Below are positions 62,214-64,000 of a stretch of DNA of 64,000 bases, one piece after another. Both the position numbers and the translations under genes were made by a program. This DNA is from Desulfovibrio aminophilus DSM 12254 (GTDB lineage Bacteria > Desulfobacterota > Desulfovibrionia > Desulfovibrionales > Desulfovibrionaceae). The DNA lies in assembly GCF_000422565.1 (NCBI RefSeq), contig NZ_AUMA01000007.1:1-64000 (forward strand). The letters run 5' to 3'. Positions within the stretch are counted from its first letter, which is position 1. Each line of letters begins with the position of its first letter. The notes beneath the pieces are model-generated. The model made no database searches. It was not told the DNA's origin and was given only the letters and a program-made list of their open reading frames with translations.

Positions 62214-63197
62214 CTATGCCCCGGCCTTCCGGGTCCAGCCCGTTCGGTCGTCCCAGCCCTTGAGGCAGGCCGCGTAGTTGATCTGCCGACAGGCTGGTCC
62301 CTCCTCCAGGTATCCCGCACGGCGTTGTTTCAGGCCTCCCAGGAAGCAATGGGTGCGGGACCATATTTCGGTGCAGGGGAGGATGCGGCCCAGGCAGTCC
62401 ACCTTGAAGTAGCGTTGTCCCGCCAGACAGGCGGAGGCCTCTTCGCCCCGGTAGTAGTCGTTCGTCTGGATGCGGAAGTTGTTCTCCATTCCGGCGGGGA
62501 GCAGGAATGGTCCGGGAACGGCGGCCAGAACGCGGGTGACCTCGGCCCGGACCTGCTCGTCGCGCAACAGGGGGTCGTACTGGTCCAGGACCAGACGGAG
62601 CGGTGCGCGCGTGAAGGGGTGGGCGAACTTCTTGTAGAAGAGGAGCATCTCGCTCCAGAGGTCCATTTCGGCAAGGGCGACGATGGCCTTGATGTCGTAC
62701 TTCTCAGGCTGGAACCGCTTGGATATCCTGACGATGTTTTCCAGCCAGCGGTCCAGCGTGCCGCGTTTTTTCATCGCCGCGTAATGGTAGGAGATGTCCA
62801 GCCTGCCCAGCCGATCCCGTTGCGTCGCGTCCAGGTCCGGCAGTTCGTGGATCAGGACGCCGTTGAAGTCGAGGTACACCTGGACGTCGTGGGACAGGAC
62901 GTGCCGCAACAGCTCGTCGGACTTTTTGTAGCCGGCGAAGAAGTCGCCGACCCCGGTGAACACGAAATAAATGTTTTCCCCGTAATACGAAAAAAGGAAG
63001 TCGAAATCCGAGCGGTCCAGGCTGGAACGTTGCTTGGCCTCATTGGTGAAACAGTAGGAGCAGGTCAGGCTGCACACGCCCGTGGTGTTCACATAGAACA
63101 CCTTGGCGGCGTTCCTGAACGGGTAGGCGCCTCCACTGGGCGCCGGAGGACGATGTCCCTGAACACTGTGACGATCCCTGACCGCTGCTTCGCTCAT
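62214..63197 (-). CDS. Radical SAM protein with C-terminal Cys cluster
   Basis: It starts at the second ATG (63197), which has AGGA seven bases upstream; the ATG at 63203 is too close to it. The 327-residue enzyme has the cluster motif CSLTCSYC in VNTTGVCSLTCSYCFTN and a short SPASM/twitch-like C-terminus with several Cys (CLAGQRYFKVDCLGRILPC, CFLGG, ACRQINYAACLKGW). The substrate is unknown. It lies 56 bases after another radical SAM gene, so the two may act on one substrate. Confidence 0.85.
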   Translation of the reverse strand: MSEAAVRDRHSVQGHRPPAPSGGAYPFRNAAKVFYVNTTGVCSLTCSYCFTNEAKQRSSLDRSDFDFLFSYYGENIYFVFTGVGDFFAGYKKSDELLRHVLSHDVQVYLDFNGVLIHELPDLDATQRDRLGRLDISYHYAAMKKRGTLDRWLENIVRISKRFQPEKYDIKAIVALAEMDLWSEMLLFYKKFAHPFTRAPLRLVLDQYDPLLRDEQVRAEVTRVLAAVPGPFLLPAGMENNFRIQTNDYYRGEEASACLAGQRYFKVDCLGRILPCTEIWSRTHCFLGGLKQRRAGYLEEGPACRQINYAACLKGWDDRTGWTRKAGA

Positions 63198-63259
63198 GTC
63201 CATATCCTTAAGTCATTCGTCCCCGGGGCTCCCCGGGGGACACGTGGTGGTCGTTCCAA

Positions 63260-64000
63260 TCAGGCCGTCAACGCCTGGGATTCCGGTCGAGCCAGCCCCA
63301 ACTCCTCAAGCCGGGCCTGCACCTGTTCTTCGCTCAGGCCGCGCAGGTAGGTCAGGTGGCTGCGCACGTCGAGGGGGTTTTCCCGGCCCCGAGTGCATGT
63401 GCGGCAGGCGGCCGGAGGATTGTCGGAATTCACGCGGCGGCGGAAGGCCTGCATGACCTTGCCGTTCCAGACCTTGTGGAAGCCGTCGGTGAAGAGGTTG
63501 CCGATGCCCGAGGCCCCGCCGCAGCAGACCGTGACCACGCCGTCCTTGGAGACGTTCATGTGCTGCCAGGGGCGGGCGCAGGGCCCGCCGGTCTGGGTCG
63601 GCTTCCAGTCGAAGAAGGTGGGCTGGTGGTTGAGCTGGATGCCCAGCTTGGCGGCCTTGAGTTTGGCGTGCAGCACGAAATGGTCGTAGCGGTCGCGATG
63701 GAAGATCACGGCCTCGTCGTCCAGTTGGTGCGCGGGAGTGGTCACCAGCAGGTAGTTCACCTGAATTTCCTTGGCGTCCACGCGATGGGCCAAGTCCACA
63801 TAGCGCGGCAGCTCCTGGATGGTGCGGCCCATGGCGCAGAAGACCAGGGTGAGCCGGAAGGCCGGATTGATGCGCCGCGCCTGGAGCTTGAGATGCACCA
63901 GGTTGCGGAGCACCCCCTCGTAGTCCGAGCCGCGCATGATGCCCTCGTAGGTCGCGCGTTCGGCTCCGTGGAAGGAGCACCAGACCGAACTCAGGCCGTG
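63260..64000 (-). CDS. Radical SAM/SPASM protein, C-terminal part (cut by window edge)
   Basis: 247 codons are open to the window end; the CxxxCxxC motif lies outside. The visible part is the TIM-barrel end (FRLTLVFCAMGRTIQELPRYV, VNYLLVTTPAHQ) and a SPASM domain: CARPWQHMNVSKDGVVTVCCGG, GNLFTDGFHKVWNG and ACRTCTRG. The pattern WQHMNVSKDG...CC matches SPASM proteins that modify peptides, sugars or lipids. It is the upstream gene of the radical SAM pair. Confidence 0.82.
   Translation of the reverse strand, partial: HGLSSVWCSFHGAERATYEGIMRGSDYEGVLRNLVHLKLQARRINPAFRLTLVFCAMGRTIQELPRYVDLAHRVDAKEIQVNYLLVTTPAHQLDDEAVIFHRDRYDHFVLHAKLKAAKLGIQLNHQPTFFDWKPTQTGGPCARPWQHMNVSKDGVVTVCCGGASGIGNLFTDGFHKVWNGKVMQAFRRRVNSDNPPAACRTCTRGRENPLDVRSHLTYLRGLSEEQVQARLEELGLARPESQALTA

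Overview
This is a GC-rich, protein-dense chromosomal window that looks like a sulfate-reducing deltaproteobacterium of the Desulfovibrio type. That assignment is inference. It rests on an aromatic operon that opens with an archaeal-type ADTH synthase and 3-dehydroquinate synthase II and continues into trpEGDCFBA, on DsrE/DsrF/DsrH-like sulfur-relay proteins, on sigma-54 control, and on a TRAP transporter. I see no rRNA, tRNA, CRISPR array or prophage.

Layout. 1-4.1 kb: the end of an IS3-like element interrupts a TRAP binding-protein gene (dctP), followed by a fused dctQM permease and an outer-membrane channel-like protein. 4.2-9.7 kb: a PAS-containing sigma-54 activator lies beside a sigma-54 promoter that drives an OsmC/DsrEFH-like operon, with an alkylsulfatase-like metallo-hydrolase next. 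9.8-22.1 kb: accessory genes, namely an MFS exporter, zinc phospholipase C-like protein, cardiolipin synthase, two degenerate GGDEF proteins, a DsbA-like lipoprotein, a STAS protein, a sialidase-like protein, a PaaK-like ligase and a prepilin peptidase. 22.2-26.6 kb: panC-panD-metK, then amt-glnK on the other strand behind a sigma-54 promoter. 26.8-38.7 kb: the aromatic supraoperon. 38.7-51.6 kb: phosphoglucomutase, a Mut7-C protein, a TPR protein, a solute-binding protein with a hybrid kinase, groES-groEL, malQ and a two-domain acyltransferase resembling OlsF. 51.7-55.6 kb: threonine aldolase-like, PNPOx-like, DUF2064-like and mnmE. 55.7-59.4 kb: rpmH-rnpA-yidD-yidC-jag on the minus strand. 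59.5-64 kb: LUD and UPF0280 proteins, a cNMP-binding regulator, a lipoprotein and two radical SAM proteins.

The most striking result is in the aromatic operon, which carries two ribosome-stalling attenuators readable from the sequence. The first lies upstream of the first gene: a 30-codon leader peptide with the run FFTYWYYW, then a terminator, and a 12-bp alternative pairing that would destroy that terminator. The second lies inside the operon between tyrA and trpE. There the leader peptide appears to be the C-terminus of TyrA itself, which has three consecutive Trp codons. A perfect 8-bp antiterminator just before the tyrA stop codon competes with a GNRA-loop terminator and its nine-T tail. 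Together they would let the cell set shared/Phe/Tyr genes by all aromatic amino acids and add a Trp-only tap on the trp genes.

Other points: rnpA seems to have no ATG/GTG/TTG start and may begin at ATT inside rpmH. The two GGDEF proteins have lost catalytic residues, one while keeping its inhibitory RxxD site. The PII protein lacks the uridylylated Tyr51. The DsrE/OsmC operon, its neighbouring activator and the alkylsulfatase look like a small organosulfur or sulfur-transfer locus.
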